Source: Pinus tabuliformis
Taxonomy: Eukaryota; Streptophyta; Pinopsida; Pinales; Pinaceae
Assembly: GCA_031772625.1 (NCBI GenBank)
Contig: CM062811.1
Location: 643,388,820 to 643,452,819 of the forward strand
Direction of reading: 5' to 3'
Length of the DNA: 64,000 nucleotides
Each line of letters begins with the position of its first letter. Positions within the stretch are counted from its first letter, which is position 1. The notes under the pieces were generated by a model. It saw only the letters and a list, made by a program, of their open reading frames with translations, searched no databases and was not told where the DNA came from. This document shows, piece after piece, positions 63,101 to 64,000 of the stretch. Made by a program: the position numbers and the translations under genes.

Positions 63101-64000
63101 GTGTCTATATCTAGAAAATAAAGATTATCATAAGAAGACAGGATACCAGAAGCAAGAAGCCTAGAATCTCGACACAAACTGAAATTTCCATTACCAAATG
63201 AACACACATAACCATTTTTGTCCAAATAAGATATAGAAATTAGGTTCCTTCTGAAAGATGGAACCACTAAAGCATCAAAATTTAAATAAAATCCTGTCTT
63301 ACATAATAATCTAAATTTTCCTATGCTTTCCACTTCTACTTTATTGCCATTTCCTACGTAAACGTAGCGCTCTGCCTCACTTGGCTTGCGATGGCTTAGG
63401 CAACCCTGCATCGACATACTGATGTTAGTCGTTGCACCTGAATCTATCCACCAAGTATATCTAGATACAGAACTTAAATTAACTTCAGAACAAACCAAAG
63501 CAAGAGACATACCTTTCTTTGCCAACCATGCATGATAGTTGGTGCAGAATTTCTTTGTATGTCCTGGCGCTTTGCAGAAAAAACAGTTCCTTTCTCCTGC
63601 TTTCACAGAAGTATCTTCCTTCTTGCTTTTCTGCGCGGCATTGTTTGCAGCTACCTTGGTAGGTCCCTTTTCCTTGGCAGTAAACTTGCGCTTCTTGCCT
63701 TTACCCTTAGGATTAGATGTTACTACATGAGCACTTTCTCCCTTAGTCATTTTTTGTCTCTCTTCCTCCTGCACCAACCGAGCCTCAAACTCAGGTAGTG
63801 TCCACGTCTCTTTTTGACAATTATAAGTCATCTTGAATTGACTAAAGTTAGACGGGAGAGACAGAAAAATGAACTCAATGAGAACCTCATCAGAGATGTC
63901 ATAATTATGCCCTTTCAAGGCACGTTGCAGTCTTGTCATCTCAATAACATGCTCTCTAACCCCTTCTTTTCCCTTGTATTTTATTGTTGCCAACTTCACA
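60148..64000 (-). CDS. Ty1/copia gag-pol polyprotein, partial at window edge, intact frame
   Basis: 1283 codons with no stop; the gag start lies beyond 64,000. Gag end: [19 protein letters not shown] near residue 20. The zinc knuckle [14 protein letters not shown] lies near 143 and the protease [11 protein letters not shown] near 183. GAG-pre-integrase shows [13 protein letters not shown] near 330. The integrase acidic residues lie in HTDICGPF (383), RSDRGGEY (446) and NGVAERRN (490). RT starts near 800 with [15 protein letters not shown] and has the catalytic box [11 protein letters not shown] near 964. RNase H includes GYTDSDFGG and ends with the diagnostic [10 protein letters not shown] near 1265. 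Domain order (integrase before RT) is diagnostic of copia. The integrase C-terminal block [16 protein letters not shown] hints at the Tork branch, tentatively. The element is potentially autonomous. Confidence 0.95.
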   Translation of the reverse strand, partial: VKLATIKYKGKEGVREHVIEMTRLQRALKGHNYDISDEVLIEFIFLSLPSNFSQFKMTYNCQKETWTLPEFEARLVQEEERQKMTKGESAHVVTSNPKGKGKKRKFTAKEKGPTKVAANNAAQKSKKEDTSVKAGERNCFFCKAPGHTKKFCTNYHAWLAKKGMSLALVCSEVNLSSVSRYTWWIDSGATTNISMSMQGCLSHRKPSEAERYVYVGNGNKVEVESIGKFRLLCKTGFYLNFDALVVPSFRRNLISISYLDKNGYVCSFGNGNFSLCRDSRLLASGILSSYDNLYFLDIDTSHSEALHIDNRKRKLTCEKSATLWHKRLGHISMKRIERLVSNDILQPLDFTNLNDCVNCIKGKQTNKRKYDAKRCNDVLELIHTDICGPFPKATRNGDRYFITFIDDYSRYGHIYLIKEKAEALDVFIKFKTEVELQLNKRIKSIRSDRGGEYYGRYDGSGEQRQGPFAKYLEECGIVPQYTLPGSPAMNGVAERRNRTLKDMVRSMIARTTLPENLWGEALKTAAYILNRVPTKAANKTPYELWVGRKPSLNHLRVWGCPCEARPYKPSKKKLDERTVSCYFIGYSERSRGFKFYNPTEHTVFESGSAKFFEDNEFVGGDMTKDSIFEEEETNANETMDQSPSFVQIPIVFRNTSFDNVQSSSSQTTQLETQHGIENTNGPEPNPNPHIDMTNVDGLGPVGESEVGNDVLPPVEDQVVNEPQENLEPVPIRRSTREKRSTQSKDYAYLQEHEFDIGMFENDPVNIKQAVESSNSQMWIDAMNEEMKSMYDNDVWDIVPLPKDKKPVGCKWIFKTKRDSKGNVEKYKARLVAKGFTQKEGIDYKETFSPVSSKDSLRIILALVAHYDLELHQMDVKTAFLNGDIDETIYMKQPENFVSGDAGSMVCRLKKSIYGLKQASRQWYYKFHQVISSFGFESNIVDECIYLKFCGSKFIFLVLYVDDILLASNDKDMLHQTKNFLFKNFEMKDLGDASFVLGIEILRDRSQGILRLSQRNYIDKILTRFGMQNSKPGDTPISKGDKFSLKQCPQTDLDKNLMKDIPYASAVGSIMYAQVCTRPDIAFITGMLGRYLSNPGMEHWKAAKRVLRYLKRTRDYMLTYRRSEQLEVIGYTDSDFGGCVDSMKSTSGYIFMMAGGAVSWKSAKQSLVASSTMAAEFVACFEASNHGVWLKNFVTSLKIVDSIQKPLKLLCDNNSAVLYASNNRSSSKSKYIDIKFLVVKERVQNNELCIKHIGTDSMIADPLTKGLPPKKFHQHVACMGVISV

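Overview
This window is repeat-dominated nuclear DNA from a seed plant with a large genome, possibly a gymnosperm. The grounds are Ty3/gypsy, Ty1/copia and L1-type LINE elements with plant-type domains (DUF4283, Athila-type gag-pol with a downstream extra ORF, chromovirus), nested insertions, and two cytosolic-type tRNA-like sequences. I found no host protein-coding gene I can defend. The species itself cannot be read from the sequence.

Layout. 0-2.5 kb: A/G-rich unassigned DNA and a 162-bp tandem duplication. 2.45-3.78 kb (-): copia remnant with an internal deletion. 5.07-6.08 kb (+): decayed hAT/DUF659 transposase. 6.5-12.4 kb: mostly AT-rich DNA with tandem duplications and a 137-bp hairpin MITE flanked by a 9-bp target-site duplication (TSD). 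12,475-20,932 (-): a dead chromovirus with both LTRs, a degenerate TSD, a 620-bp fold-back element inside gag and a second copy of the 137-bp MITE inside its 5' LTR. 22.0-22.8 kb: gypsy gag shard between direct repeats.

23,218-29,871 (-): LINE-A, full length, with ORF1, ORF2 (one in-frame amber stop), oligo(A) and a 15-bp TSD. LINE-A abuts the 5'-truncated end of LINE-B (+, 29.88-30.79 and 44.65-47.82 kb). LINE-B is split by a young 13.85-kb Athila-like Ty3 element (30,795-44,640, -), which has an intact 1791-aa gag-pol and a 632-aa extra ORF downstream of pol. The Athila element carries about 35-40 copies of a degenerate TTCCTGTAGAA motif in its LTRs, its extra ORF and its noncoding spacer; this is the most unusual signal in the window.

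47.8-50.75 kb: AT-rich DNA with a 5'-truncated LINE-C (perfect 19-bp TSD) and two identical 175-bp direct repeats. 50.8-51.1 kb: tRNA-Asn(GTT)-like and degenerate tRNA-Glu(TTC)-like sequences on the minus strand. 51.5-53.5 kb: weakly protein-like DNA I do not recognise. 54.1-56.13 kb (+): LINE-D remnant (ORF1 end and endonuclease start), cut by a probable 1.8-kb solo LTR (56,130-57,939) carrying an 84-bp tandem repeat. 59.15 kb to the end (-): a copia element with an intact pol reading frame running off the window.

Relative ages read from nesting: LINE-B is older than the Athila-like element, whose LTRs differ by about 14 substitutions; LINE-A is younger than the sequence it interrupts next to LINE-B; the chromovirus is older than its MITE and its fold-back insertion.
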